Shown here piece after piece: positions 26,968 to 35,731 of a stretch of DNA of 64,000 nucleotides. Position 1 is the first letter of the stretch. Each line of letters opens with the position of its first letter. The notes beneath the pieces were generated by a model that was given only the letters and a program-made list of their open reading frames with translations, did not search any database and was not told the origin of the DNA. This DNA comes from Methanobacterium bryantii (GTDB lineage Archaea; Methanobacteriota; Methanobacteria; Methanobacteriales; Methanobacteriaceae): positions 349,970 to 413,969 of the forward strand of contig NZ_LMVM01000023.1 in assembly GCF_002287175.1 (NCBI RefSeq), written 5' to 3'. A program made the translations under genes and the position numbers.

Positions 26968-27161
26968 ATATTGTGCAATGTTGTTTGCTTAAATATTTAC
27001 GTATATTTATTGGTTAAATAAATTAAAATTTTTCAACAATACTATGTTAAATTAACGGACATTATACATTCAATACATACATAAACATTGTACTTTATCC
27101 CGGACATGAGCGTTGGAATTTATAATTCAGAATAGATATATTTAATTAAGGAGGGAAATAT

Positions 27162-27623
27162 TTGGCTGATGTATGTATTAAAAAACTAAAAGAGAATATA
27201 AATATTCCTTACAACTTGTTATTTTTAGCTGATGATTCCAAAGAAGCTATTGAGGATTATATTAAAAGAGGGACTTGTTATGGTGCATATATTGGTCAGG
27301 AAATAGTTGGAATTTACGTACTTTTAAAAACAAGACCCTTTACAATGGAATTAGTAAATATTGCTGTGAAAAAGCAATGCCAGAATAAGGGAATTGGAAA
27401 GAAAATGGTTTTAGATGCCATAACTAAATCCAGATTAAAGAATGCAAAAATTCTAGAGGTTTGCACAGGAAATTGTGGCATTTCACAAATAGCATTATAT
27501 CAAAAGTGTGGTTTTAGGATTACTGGCATTGATCGTGACTTTTTTAAGCGGCATTATGAAGAAAAAATAATAGAAAATGGTATTGAATGTATAGATATGA
27601 TAAGATTAAGCATTAATTTATAA
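27162..27623 (+). CDS. GNAT family N-acetyltransferase
   Basis: A 153-residue acetyltransferase. The acetyl-CoA motif is QCQNKGIGKKMVLDA near residue 73, and IALYQKCGFRITGID is the conserved end of motif B. The start is TTG at 27162 after AAGGAGGG. The substrate is unknown. It lies 25 bases upstream of the epimerase gene and may share its transcript. Confidence 0.85.
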   Translation: MADVCIKKLKENINIPYNLLFLADDSKEAIEDYIKRGTCYGAYIGQEIVGIYVLLKTRPFTMELVNIAVKKQCQNKGIGKKMVLDAITKSRLKNAKILEVCTGNCGISQIALYQKCGFRITGIDRDFFKRHYEEKIIENGIECIDMIRLSINL

Positions 27624-27648
27624 AAAAATAGCATGGATTAAGATAACA

Positions 27649-28629
27649 ATGATAGCAGTCACAGGCGCGACAGGGCACATTGGAAATGTACTCGTCCGCA
27701 AATTACTTGCAAGAGGTGAAACCGTAAGGGTAATTGTACCCCCATTTGAAGATATCAAGCCTCTTAACGGATTAGAAGTTGAAATAGTTGAAGGTGATGT
27801 GCGTGATGTGGATTCACTTATTAAAGCATTTCGTGGCGCTGAAATTGTCTATCATTTAGCAGGTATTGTAACAATATCATCTGGAAATGATGATTTTCTT
27901 CACCAGGTGAACGTTGAAGGAACAAAAAACGTTGTTATCGCCTGCTTAAAAAACAATGTGAAACGCATGGTTTATGTTAGCTCTGTTCATGCCCTTAAAG
28001 AACCTCCTCACGGTACAGTAATTGATGAAACATGCGATTACGATCCAGAATGTACAAGGGGAAGCTACGACCGGTCAAAGGCTTTAGCATCCCTTGAAGT
28101 GATTAAAGGTATTGACAAAAACCTTGATGCAGTGCTGGTCTGTCCAAGTGGAGTGATAGGGCCTTATGATTACAGAATATCTCAAATGGGACATTTGTTT
28201 ATTAACTTTATGAAAGGCAATTTAAAAGCCCGAGTTGATGGGGCTTATGACTTTGTTGATGTTCGAGATGTTGCAGAGGGAATAATACTGGCCTGCAAAA
28301 AGGGAAAATGCGGCGAAAGCTACGTTTTAGCCGGCGAACAAATTTCAGTACAGGACTTATTTTTAGAGCTTGAAAAACTTACTGGAATAAAAGCTCCCTC
28401 ATTAAAAATACCGTTATGGCTTTTCAAGGCAGTAAGTAAAATTTCCCCATTGTATTATAAAGTTACGGGCAAAGAACCTCTTTTTACGACATATTCCATT
28501 GAAGTAATTAACAGTAACTCCAAAATAAGTTCTAATAAAGCATTTAATGAGCTGGATTATTTTCCTAGACCTATAAAAGAGTCAATTAAAGATTCTGTGG
28601 AATGGATCAGGAAAAATATTGAATTTTAA
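27649..28629 (+). CDS. NAD-dependent epimerase/dehydratase (extended SDR)
   Basis: A 326-residue extended short-chain dehydrogenase. The cofactor loop is GATGHIGN near residue 5; the catalytic tyrosine and lysine are in SYDRSKALASLEV near 138-142. VYHLAGIV and VDVRDVAEGIILA are the usual strand 4 and loop. It resembles dihydroflavonol-reductase-like family members with unknown sugar or lipid substrates. Confidence 0.86.
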   Translation: MIAVTGATGHIGNVLVRKLLARGETVRVIVPPFEDIKPLNGLEVEIVEGDVRDVDSLIKAFRGAEIVYHLAGIVTISSGNDDFLHQVNVEGTKNVVIACLKNNVKRMVYVSSVHALKEPPHGTVIDETCDYDPECTRGSYDRSKALASLEVIKGIDKNLDAVLVCPSGVIGPYDYRISQMGHLFINFMKGNLKARVDGAYDFVDVRDVAEGIILACKKGKCGESYVLAGEQISVQDLFLELEKLTGIKAPSLKIPLWLFKAVSKISPLYYKVTGKEPLFTTYSIEVINSNSKISSNKAFNELDYFPRPIKESIKDSVEWIRKNIEF

Positions 28630-28702
28630 CTATCTGAACCTTCAGCCTTAAAATAGTTTTAATTTGTTTTCTGTTTTATTTAGATCAAAATACCGCAATC
28701 TA

Positions 28703-28850
28703 TTTATATAAGTTTCACAATAATATCGATCAGTCGATATCGAGTACTTGATATTGATTATATGAATATACTTTAAATTTAATGTAAAAGAAAGTATAAC
28801 TAATATTCAATATCAAGTTAACGATATTATATCGGCAGTACGATAGGAGG
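28703..28850 (+). promoter_or_regulatory. PadR promoter with four operator copies
   Basis: A TATA box (TTTATATA, 28703-28710) is followed by four 16-bp dyads fitting TATCR-N6-YGATA: 28724-28739, 28738-28753, 28811-28826 and 28830-28845. The first two overlap the expected transcription start. The last abuts the AGGAGG ribosome binding site at 28845-28850. A repressor on both pairs could block initiation and perhaps loop the leader. The most likely binder is the PadR protein encoded just downstream. Confidence 0.8.
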
Positions 28851-28862
28851 TAATGATTCTAT

Positions 28863-29438
28863 ATGTGGGATAACTGGAGAGATAAGTTGAGCAGTTTAAA
28901 GGACGTTCATGACAGATTGGAAGAACTAGGAAGACTTGGCGGTTTGAGAATCTGGATAATTCACGTTCTAGAGGATAACCCAAAAAATGGCGTAGAAATT
29001 ATGGACGCTATTCAGGAACATCATGAAACAATGCATAGAATGCATGATGATCGAATGCGCCATATGAAAGATGATAAGCATTACCAACAACATCTACAGA
29101 GGGCAATGAAACGTACATCACGAAGACCTTCACCAGGCTCAGTGTATCCAATGCTTAAAAAAATGGTTGCTGAAGAGTTAATAGTCAAACAAGAAGATGG
29201 AAGATATAAACTGACAGATAAAGGGCAAGAAATGGCCCATAAAATATTCGGACAATTCAGATCGAGTGCAGGGCAAATGGATAGAGGAGCACATGCAGTA
29301 GAACACTCCTTAAACGAAATTAGTAGTTATATCTCTCTCCTTGAAAATATTAAAAGAGAGAAGTTAATTCCACATGAAGAAAGAATAGGAGAACTGAGTG
29401 AAAGGCTCAAAAAAATGAAGGATTCGCTCAAAGAGTAA
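28863..29438 (+). CDS. PadR family regulator with His/Met-rich insert
   Basis: A 191-residue PadR repressor. The winged helix is recognisable from GLRIWIIHVLEDNPKNGVEI through RPSPGSVYPMLKKMVAEELI and YKLTDKGQEMA. Between helix 2 and the recognition helix is an insert of about 30 residues, HHETMHRMHDDRMRHMKDDK, rich in histidine and methionine. Usual PadR proteins have a few residues there. The C-terminal coiled coil mediates dimers. The ABC exporter follows 158 bases downstream. See the operators at 28.7 kb. Confidence 0.88.
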   Translation: MWDNWRDKLSSLKDVHDRLEELGRLGGLRIWIIHVLEDNPKNGVEIMDAIQEHHETMHRMHDDRMRHMKDDKHYQQHLQRAMKRTSRRPSPGSVYPMLKKMVAEELIVKQEDGRYKLTDKGQEMAHKIFGQFRSSAGQMDRGAHAVEHSLNEISSYISLLENIKREKLIPHEERIGELSERLKKMKDSLKE

Positions 29439-29595
29439 TGATTTAAAGTTAATAATTAATTAAGACAACAAATAGTCCAATTACACCATAAAAACTGCTA
29501 GAAGCAGCGTTTAGCTATATATTTTTGCGTATTTAGATTTAAGTTAGCTACGGCTCTCTTCGATCAGTAAATAAAATGAGAAATAGGAGAAAAAT

Positions 29596-30612
29596 ATGAC
29601 AGAATATGCCATAGAATTAAATAACCTCACTAAAAAGTTTGGTGATTTTACAGCAGTAGATGATTTATCACTTACTGTAAAAGAGGGAGAAATATTTGGC
29701 TTTTTAGGTCCAAATGGTGCGGGTAAAAGTACCACCATAAGAATGCTCTGTACGCTCGCCCAACCTACATCTGGATCGGCTAAAGTTGCAGGTTACGATC
29801 TGATTAAAGATTCTGCCAGAGTTCGGGAAAATATTGGACTGGTTGCAGAGAAAATGATTATGTATGACAGACTTACCGCTGCTGAAAACCTCAGGTTCTT
29901 TGGAAAACTCTATGAAATACCAAAGCAGAAACTTGAAAAACGAATTGACGAACTGCTTGAACTGGTTGACATGCAGGAATGGAAGAACACACAGATATCT
30001 AAATTTTCCACAGGTATGAAACAGCGGATTAATGTTATCCGAGCATTATTGCCAGAACCCAAAATTGTTTTCATGGATGAACCAACACTCGGGCTTGACC
30101 CACAGACGACATTTTCCATAAGAGACATTACAAGGGAAATCAACGACAGTGGAGTGACAGTGATACTTACAACTCATGCCATGGTAGAAGCAGAAGCTTT
30201 GAGCGACAGAGTTGCTATTATTGACCACGGCAAAGTCGCTGCCCTCGATACGCCACAAAAACTGAAGAATATGATAACAAACAGCGATACAACAATTTTC
30301 GGCACCAAAATTACAAATCTAACGTCTGATTTAATTGGAAAGATCAATTCACTTGATGTTGTAACTGCAATGTCCCAACAGGATGATTACAATCTGAAAA
30401 TTAGTGCCAAAGGTGATGATGCACTTAATCAGATCATCGATACGGTCCGTCATGAAGGCGGTAATATCGCATCAATAACAAACAGCAATGAATCAACCCT
30501 AGAAGATGTTTTTTTAGCTGTAACAGGTAAAGAAATGCGTGACCAGGCCAGTGAAAAAGCAGCCCCTGTACATCATGGGCATGGACATACACCTAAAGCG
30601 AGGGTGAGGTGA
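29596..30612 (+). CDS. ABC exporter ATP-binding protein (DrrA-like)
   Basis: A 338-residue ATPase. Walker A is GPNGAGKST near residue 39, the signature is KFSTGMKQRINVI, Walker B is IVFMDEPTLGLD, and the switch histidine is in TTHAMVEAE. A C-terminal domain of about 100 residues follows, typical of the DrrA/CcmA drug and lipid exporter branch. The tail has a short histidine run (HHGHGH). Four bases separate it from the permease gene. Confidence 0.9.
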   Translation: MTEYAIELNNLTKKFGDFTAVDDLSLTVKEGEIFGFLGPNGAGKSTTIRMLCTLAQPTSGSAKVAGYDLIKDSARVRENIGLVAEKMIMYDRLTAAENLRFFGKLYEIPKQKLEKRIDELLELVDMQEWKNTQISKFSTGMKQRINVIRALLPEPKIVFMDEPTLGLDPQTTFSIRDITREINDSGVTVILTTHAMVEAEALSDRVAIIDHGKVAALDTPQKLKNMITNSDTTIFGTKITNLTSDLIGKINSLDVVTAMSQQDDYNLKISAKGDDALNQIIDTVRHEGGNIASITNSNESTLEDVFLAVTGKEMRDQASEKAAPVHHGHGHTPKARVR

Positions 30613-30616
30613 AACC

Positions 30617-31801
30617 ATGGATGCAATGAAGATGTTAAAAGACAGTTACCATGTAATGGCTAAGGACATGCTTGAACTTAGGCGCAACAAAATGTCTCTG
30701 GCAGCCCTTTTTATCATGCCTTTGATTTTCCTGGTCATGTTCGGTTTCATTTTCCCAACTGGTAACACTCAATTGAACATGCCAGTAGGGCTGGTTAACC
30801 TCGATCATGGACAAGGAAGTAGCGAATTCATAGCACAGCTTGAGACAGTTAATAATAATACCCATTATATGGCATTAACGAACTTCACGAGTGTTGATGA
30901 TGCCATGACACAGGTAAAAGAAGGAAAACTATCAGGTGTAATTATTATACCGCAGGGATTCTCTGATAATATAACAAACGGAAAATCTGGTACTTTCACG
31001 GCTTATATTGATAACAGTATACCCCAAAGCTCAGCACAGATCCAACAATCACTATCAAGTACAGTAATTAATATGAACAACATTAAAGCCGAAGCTAACG
31101 TCATGAACTTAAGCAAAGCCACAAATCAGGTTGTTAACCCCCAGGCGATGATTTTCCCTTATACCCCAAATGTTGAGACTTCTATACCTGGCCAGACAAA
31201 TTACTTCAACTTCCTGGCACCTGGACTGATGATCATGATTGTGATGATGTCAGTTATGACAGGTATTCCTGAAGCCATTTCCAAAGAAAAGGAAATAGGC
31301 ACATTTGACGGGATGTTATCAGCCCCAATCAGTCAGATCTCAGTTATAATCGGGAAAACTGCAGCACTTTGTACAAGAGGTTTTATCCAGTGCATCATAA
31401 TACTTACAATCGCGATACTCCTCTTTGGAGTCACTATTCAGGGAAATATCCTGCTGGCATTCTTCATGCTTCTCCTTGGGATATTCAGCTTCATAGGAAT
31501 TGGAATAATGGCCATTTCCATGTCTGGAGACCAGGCATCAAGTACAATGATCGTGAACCTGCTGATGTTCCCAATGATGTTCCTTGGAGGTGTATTCTAC
31601 CCAATTCAGCAGATGCCCTGGTTCATGCAGATTATTTCGCAGTTTATTCCCCTGACATATGCTGCAGATGCAATGCGTAAAATAATGCTCTTGAACGCAG
31701 GTATCGGTGAGGTAATGACACAGATAGTCATACTTATAGTGTTTGGTATCGTTACAATGGCTATTGCTGTACCATTATTCAGAAAATCAATGACAAGATG
31801 A
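30617..31801 (+). CDS. ABC-2 type exporter permease
   Basis: A 394-residue permease of the ABC-2 family. One N-terminal helix (SLAALFIMPLIFLVMFGF) is followed by a large soluble domain (about 45-190) and five helices in the C-terminal half, with GIPEAISKEKEIGTFDGMLSAP at the coupling helix. The long soluble domain is typical of the YhiP/DrrB-like drug exporters. Start ATG follows GAGGTGA. Confidence 0.88.
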   Translation: MDAMKMLKDSYHVMAKDMLELRRNKMSLAALFIMPLIFLVMFGFIFPTGNTQLNMPVGLVNLDHGQGSSEFIAQLETVNNNTHYMALTNFTSVDDAMTQVKEGKLSGVIIIPQGFSDNITNGKSGTFTAYIDNSIPQSSAQIQQSLSSTVINMNNIKAEANVMNLSKATNQVVNPQAMIFPYTPNVETSIPGQTNYFNFLAPGLMIMIVMMSVMTGIPEAISKEKEIGTFDGMLSAPISQISVIIGKTAALCTRGFIQCIIILTIAILLFGVTIQGNILLAFFMLLLGIFSFIGIGIMAISMSGDQASSTMIVNLLMFPMMFLGGVFYPIQQMPWFMQIISQFIPLTYAADAMRKIMLLNAGIGEVMTQIVILIVFGIVTMAIAVPLFRKSMTR

Positions 31802-31843
31802 ATAACAGCTAAAACAGGGTTTAATTAAAAAAGATATTTAACG

Positions 31844-31871
31844 TTGAATGGTGGTTTAATCCATCATTCAA
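31844..31871 (+). terminator. hairpin after the PadR-ABC operon
   Basis: TTGAATGGTGG (31844-31854) pairs with CCATCATTCAA (31861-31871) with one wobble, around TTTAAT. It lies 43 bases after the permease stop and before AT-rich sequence. It fits a transcription terminator or a 3' stabilising hairpin. Confidence 0.5.
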
Positions 31872-31940
31872 GCATTTATTTAAAAATTAGGAGGATTAAA
31901 TACCCCAAAATATAATTTTAAAGTTTAGGAAGGAATAATT

Positions 31941-32408
31941 ATGGAATTTGAGAACACAATAAGAAAAATTATTGAAAAAGAGTGTGAAGATTACTATTTA
32001 GGTATTGCTGACTTATCTCTTGCAGAAAACGACATACTCCAACAGTATAAGTCCTTTTTTGATGAATATCCTCGATCAATATCTATAGGCATTACACTGC
32101 CATATAACGCTGCTGGAGAAATAATAGACAGAAATACTAAACTTTATAATGAAATTAATCAACAATTAAACATTATTACAACACATTTAAGTAAATTACT
32201 ACAACAAGAAGGATATAAAACCCTATCTATCCCTAAAACAGAAAAATTAGATGATAAAAACTTTATTTCATTGCATAAACTGGCTGCAAATGTGGCAGAT
32301 CTTGGGGAGATTGAAACCAATGGATTACTGGTAACGCCAGAAGTAGGTCCTGGAGTTAATTGGGGTACAATACTTACGGATGCCCCCCTTGAAGCGGCCA
32401 ATCAATGA
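31941..32408 (+). CDS. QueG-like N-terminal domain protein lacking Fe-S part
   Basis: A 155-residue protein that matches the N-terminal half of epoxyqueuosine-reductase-like Fe-S proteins: SISIGITLPYNAA, LSKLLQQEGYKTLSIP, LHKLAANVADLGEIETNGLL and TPEVGPGVNWGTILTD. It ends at the residues where the family's 4Fe-4S domain (CxxCxxCxxxCP) would begin, so it is a half protein. In full-length relatives the missing part carries the clusters. It may be a truncated gene or a natural stand-alone domain. Confidence 0.7.
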   Translation: MEFENTIRKIIEKECEDYYLGIADLSLAENDILQQYKSFFDEYPRSISIGITLPYNAAGEIIDRNTKLYNEINQQLNIITTHLSKLLQQEGYKTLSIPKTEKLDDKNFISLHKLAANVADLGEIETNGLLVTPEVGPGVNWGTILTDAPLEAANQ

Positions 32409-32421
32409 ATTTTAAAGTGGG

Positions 32422-32991
32422 ATGAAAATGTTTACAAACTTAAGATTGAACATGCTAAATAAAAAAGCTGCTTCACTTGAAAACAGACCAGAAGAAGTCT
32501 TAAAGAATCTAAATATACATAAAGGAGATATTATTGGAGATGTTGGTGCTGGAGGAGGATATTTTACCTTTGAATTTTCCAAAAAAGTAGGGAAAAAGGG
32601 CAGAGTATACGCAATTGATACCAACCAGAAATCACTGGCTTTTATAGATAATAAGTCAAAAAAAGAGATGATTAATAATATAAAACCAGTATTAGCTAAT
32701 GAAAAAGGGTTTTTATTGCCCGAAACAGCAGATATATTCTTTTTAAGGAATGTATTTCATCATCTCCCAGAACCTGTTGAATACTTTAAAAATATAAAAC
32801 AGTTTTTAAAAAAAGATGGAAAAATAGTTATAATGGATTATAAAAAGGAACAATCCCGCTTTGTAGGTATGTTCGGACATTATACTCCCGAAAAAACTGT
32901 GATAGACATCATGAAGAAAGCAGGATTTGATGCATCAAAAAAATTTGAGTTCTTACCAAAACAATCGTTTATTATATTCAAAATAAAATAA
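32422..32991 (+). CDS. class I SAM methyltransferase
   Basis: A 189-residue methyltransferase. Motif I is IIGDVGAGGGYFTFEFS near residue 38; the acid at the end of strand 2 is in VYAIDTNQKSL; and motif IV is ADIFFLRNVFHHLPEP. It resembles UbiE-like enzymes. It begins 13 bases after the QueG-like gene, and another methyltransferase follows after 49 bases, so all three may be an operon. Confidence 0.85.
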   Translation: MKMFTNLRLNMLNKKAASLENRPEEVLKNLNIHKGDIIGDVGAGGGYFTFEFSKKVGKKGRVYAIDTNQKSLAFIDNKSKKEMINNIKPVLANEKGFLLPETADIFFLRNVFHHLPEPVEYFKNIKQFLKKDGKIVIMDYKKEQSRFVGMFGHYTPEKTVIDIMKKAGFDASKKFEFLPKQSFIIFKIK

Positions 32992-33040
32992 TTTCCATAA
33001 ATGGCAAATGAAAATAATAAACAAATACTGAAGGGAAAAT

Positions 33041-33670
33041 ATGTTAAAAAATAAAGCAGATAATTATAAAGAAAAATCAAAGAAGAGTTTCAATCAACAG
33101 GCTGAAAACTACGACGCAGGGTATTATGGAAAGCACGCTAATGCCCTATATAACACTGTACTTCAGAAATTAAACCAATTTTCCTTTAATAAACTTCTAG
33201 ATGTAGGATGTGGTACAGGAAACCTCTTATCACTCATATCTTCCAAATATGAAGTTCAAATCGTTGGAATTGACCTTTCACCAGAAATGTTAAATATTGC
33301 TCGAAATAAGCTGGACGAAACTGCAGATTTAAGACTATGCGACTCTGAAAGTCTACCATTCAATGACAACAGTTTTGATATGGTCATATGTACTGATTCA
33401 TTTCATCACTACCCCAATCCTGCAAACGTTTTGGCAGAAGTTAAAAGGGTACTTAAAGCAGGAGGAAATTTCATAATTGCAGATCCATGGTTAGCTACAC
33501 CTTTCAGGCAATTTGCTAATATATTCATGCCTTTTAACAAAGATGGAGATATTAAAATTTACGGCGAATCAGAAATTCGTAAATTACTGGAAAATGCAGG
33601 TTTCAATACCGTAGAATGGGAGCAATTAAATAAAAGAGCTTTTATAGCCACTGCACATACTACAAATTAA
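33041..33670 (+). CDS. class I SAM methyltransferase
   Basis: A 209-residue methyltransferase. Motif I is LLDVGCGTGNLLSL near residue 48, the strand-2 acid is in VGIDLSPEMLN, and motif IV is DMVICTDSFHHYPNP. It resembles the Methyltransf_11 group; the substrate is unknown. GAAGGG precedes the ATG. It is only distantly similar to the enzyme just upstream. Confidence 0.86.
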   Translation: MLKNKADNYKEKSKKSFNQQAENYDAGYYGKHANALYNTVLQKLNQFSFNKLLDVGCGTGNLLSLISSKYEVQIVGIDLSPEMLNIARNKLDETADLRLCDSESLPFNDNSFDMVICTDSFHHYPNPANVLAEVKRVLKAGGNFIIADPWLATPFRQFANIFMPFNKDGDIKIYGESEIRKLLENAGFNTVEWEQLNKRAFIATAHTTN

Positions 33671-33733
33671 GATTAAACAAACAACAGCACACAACCATCA
33701 CATAAATTAAAATGAAAATATTTGGATAAATAA

Positions 33734-34294
33734 TTAAAATGACTCTATATTTATTTCAAAATTTTCAACAAGATCATAAGAATTAAAAAGTTCACTTATT
33801 TCTATTTGAGTTACTTCTATTGTTTCAGCATCCATACTATTTGAATGCCCCATTATTTTGTCTAAAAAGCCTTTAGATTCATATTCTACGATAATTGTCA
33901 CTATCCCATACAATTCATCAGAATAATCTATGAATACTTCGACTGCAGCTTTTTTTATGGCTTTTAAAGACATTACAGCACTATGTATCTTTTTAGATAA
34001 AATTCGCTCCATGCTTTCAAGTTCTTTATTATTTAAAGTATCTCGACTATATGATCCTAAAAGTTCATCGATTTCCTGTTCTTCCATATCTTTGAGCCCA
34101 TATTTCTCTAAAAGATTATCCCTTTCAGTAAGCTCTTCATTCAGATCATTATTTTCATTATCTGGATCATTATCAAAATTTTTCCTTGCTAATGGATCTT
34201 CTATTGCTGCTTTGAGTTCATGTATATCCACATTACTTCCCCATTCTGTACTAATGGCATTACATAAATGGGCCGTATCCAACATCTCCAGCAT
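33734..34294 (-). CDS. hypothetical acidic protein
   Basis: I cannot assign this 186-residue, very acidic protein. It starts MLEMLDTAHLCNAISTEWGS and has a central run rich in asparagine and aspartate. The C-terminal half has alternating hydrophobic strands (AVEVFIDYSDELYGIVTIIV). It has no cysteine cluster or membrane helix. It is convergent with the methyltransferase at 33.0-33.7 kb. Confidence 0.5.
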   Translation of the reverse strand: MLEMLDTAHLCNAISTEWGSNVDIHELKAAIEDPLARKNFDNDPDNENNDLNEELTERDNLLEKYGLKDMEEQEIDELLGSYSRDTLNNKELESMERILSKKIHSAVMSLKAIKKAAVEVFIDYSDELYGIVTIIVEYESKGFLDKIMGHSNSMDAETIEVTQIEISELFNSYDLVENFEINIESF

Positions 34295-34662
34295 GTTAGT
34301 TACAGCATAATTTTTTATACTTAATATAAGTTTAATTTCATCTAATAAATCATTTTAGTAAATACACAAATATGCAATAGTTAATTAAGCATGCTGAACA
34401 AATATAGACTAAAAAATGAGAATTACTTATTATTGTACTAATTAGTACTATCTAACTTATTTAGATCAATATTTACCAATTTACAACTCTTCAAACCATT
34501 TTGGAGAAATAAAATTTATAATTACTTTTTGGCTGCCAATATTCAAATAAACAATTATGATGGCATACAAACTAATTATCGTGTTAAATAATTAAAAAAA
34601 ACCTGATATATCTCAGGTTTCCACAAATATCTTATTAATTTTAGCCAGTTGAGATTTTAGGC
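34295..34662. other. spacer between ribB and an upstream hypothetical gene
   Basis: Apart from the ribB terminator hairpin at 34593-34622, I see only AT-rich sequence without an open frame or repeat. Confidence 0.5.
34593..34622 (-). terminator. intrinsic terminator after ribB
   Basis: On the minus strand AAACCTGA pairs perfectly with TCAGGTTT around a six-base loop, followed by a run of eight T. This is a textbook bacterial rho-independent terminator, 43 bases after the ribB stop. Its presence supports the idea that ribB came in from a bacterium together with its regulatory sequences. It would also work as a U-rich archaeal terminator. Confidence 0.8.
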
Positions 34663-35319
34663 TCAGTTTAAGCTGTTCAGTTCAACCTGTTTACGGTAGT
34701 TGACCAGATCTTCAACTGTAACTACAGGCATGCCGTGCTTTACAGCAAAATCTACTATTTCGGGCATGCGCGCCATTGTCCCATCTGGATTTGTAAGTTC
34801 ACAGAGAACACCATATGGTTTTAATCCAGCAAGACCCATCATATCAACAACTGCTTCAGTATGCCCTCTACGTTCCAATACTCCACCCGGACGGGCTCTT
34901 AAAGGAAACATATGTCCCGGGTGATGAAGATCTTCAGGCTGAGCATCATCAGCAATAGCAGTTTTAACTGTTTTGACCCTATCAGCCGCTGATACACCAG
35001 TAGTGACTCCTTCTGCAGCTTCAATAGATATCGTGTATGCGGTCTTAAAACGGCTTGAATTATTTTCCACCATCATTGGAAGTCCTAATTCATGCACTTT
35101 TTCTTCATTGAGACATAAACATACAATACCACTGCATTCTCGGATAAGCATTGCCATTTGGGCTTCATTAAGGGATTCTGCAGCAAAAATTATGTCTCCC
35201 TCATTTTCTCGTTGCTCATCATCGGTAACTATTATACCTTGACCACAGCGAAGGGAATTTAAAGCATTTTCCACCCTTTCTACTGAGTTACCGAATTGCG
35301 CCAATAAATTTTGATTCAT
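34663..35319 (-). CDS. ribB: 3,4-dihydroxy-2-butanone 4-phosphate synthase
   Basis: RibB makes the four-carbon precursor of riboflavin from ribulose 5-phosphate, with Mg2+, in the cytoplasm. The 218-residue protein is bacterial in style: TDDEQRENEGDIIFAAES carries the catalytic acidic loop near residue 35, and GHMFPLRARPGG, RRGHTEAVVD and CELTNPDGTMAR follow. The start MNQNLLAQFGNSVERVENAL is strikingly like the E. coli enzyme. GGAGG is nine bases before the ATG. An FMN riboswitch lies upstream and an intrinsic terminator downstream. Confidence 0.95.
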   Translation of the reverse strand: MNQNLLAQFGNSVERVENALNSLRCGQGIIVTDDEQRENEGDIIFAAESLNEAQMAMLIRECSGIVCLCLNEEKVHELGLPMMVENNSSRFKTAYTISIEAAEGVTTGVSAADRVKTVKTAIADDAQPEDLHHPGHMFPLRARPGGVLERRGHTEAVVDMMGLAGLKPYGVLCELTNPDGTMARMPEIVDFAVKHGMPVVTVEDLVNYRKQVELNSLN

Positions 35320-35433
35320 GGTAATAAACCTCCATTTTTAGTTGACTTACCAGAATCAGGGCAAAAAAAACATAGACATGCCTAGTACTGAATATACCTG
35401 AATATTACAAGCATTCAAAACATTACAGACATT

Positions 35434-35581
35434 CATATTCTCTCCCATCCGGACTTTCACCGTCGGCTCTGGATTCTAACCAGATCTGCTGACCTCTTTT
35501 AATATAAAAGAGCGCTCGCGGGCTTACTAATTTAAACTAGCATACCGCCGGTAGGGAATTCCACCCTGCCCTGAGAATAAG
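35434..35581 (-). promoter_or_regulatory. FMN riboswitch (RFN element)
   Basis: Read on the minus strand, the element begins with TCAGGGCAGGGTGGAATTCC, then CCGGCGGT, continues with AGCCCGCGAGCGCTC, CAGATCTGGTTAGAATCC and AGAGCCGACGGTGAAAGTCC, and ends GGATGGGAGAGAAT. All conserved RFN blocks are present, and the P1 arms (ATTCTC and GAGAAT) pair. It binds FMN and lies 115 bases upstream of ribB. GCCCTGA at 35356-35362 in the spacer is complementary to the TCAGGGC start of the aptamer (35568-35574), a candidate switching helix. Confidence 0.95.
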
Positions 35582-35731
35582 TCATTGATACATCACTTTT
35601 AATTTAATAAATAATTTTCGCTTAATACCTAAAACTAAATTTAAAATAATTCATCAAAACAGCCGTTTATAAATAAAAATACCATAATCCACTCTTTGAT
35701 GAATTCATACCAAAATAAAATTTTAATTTTT

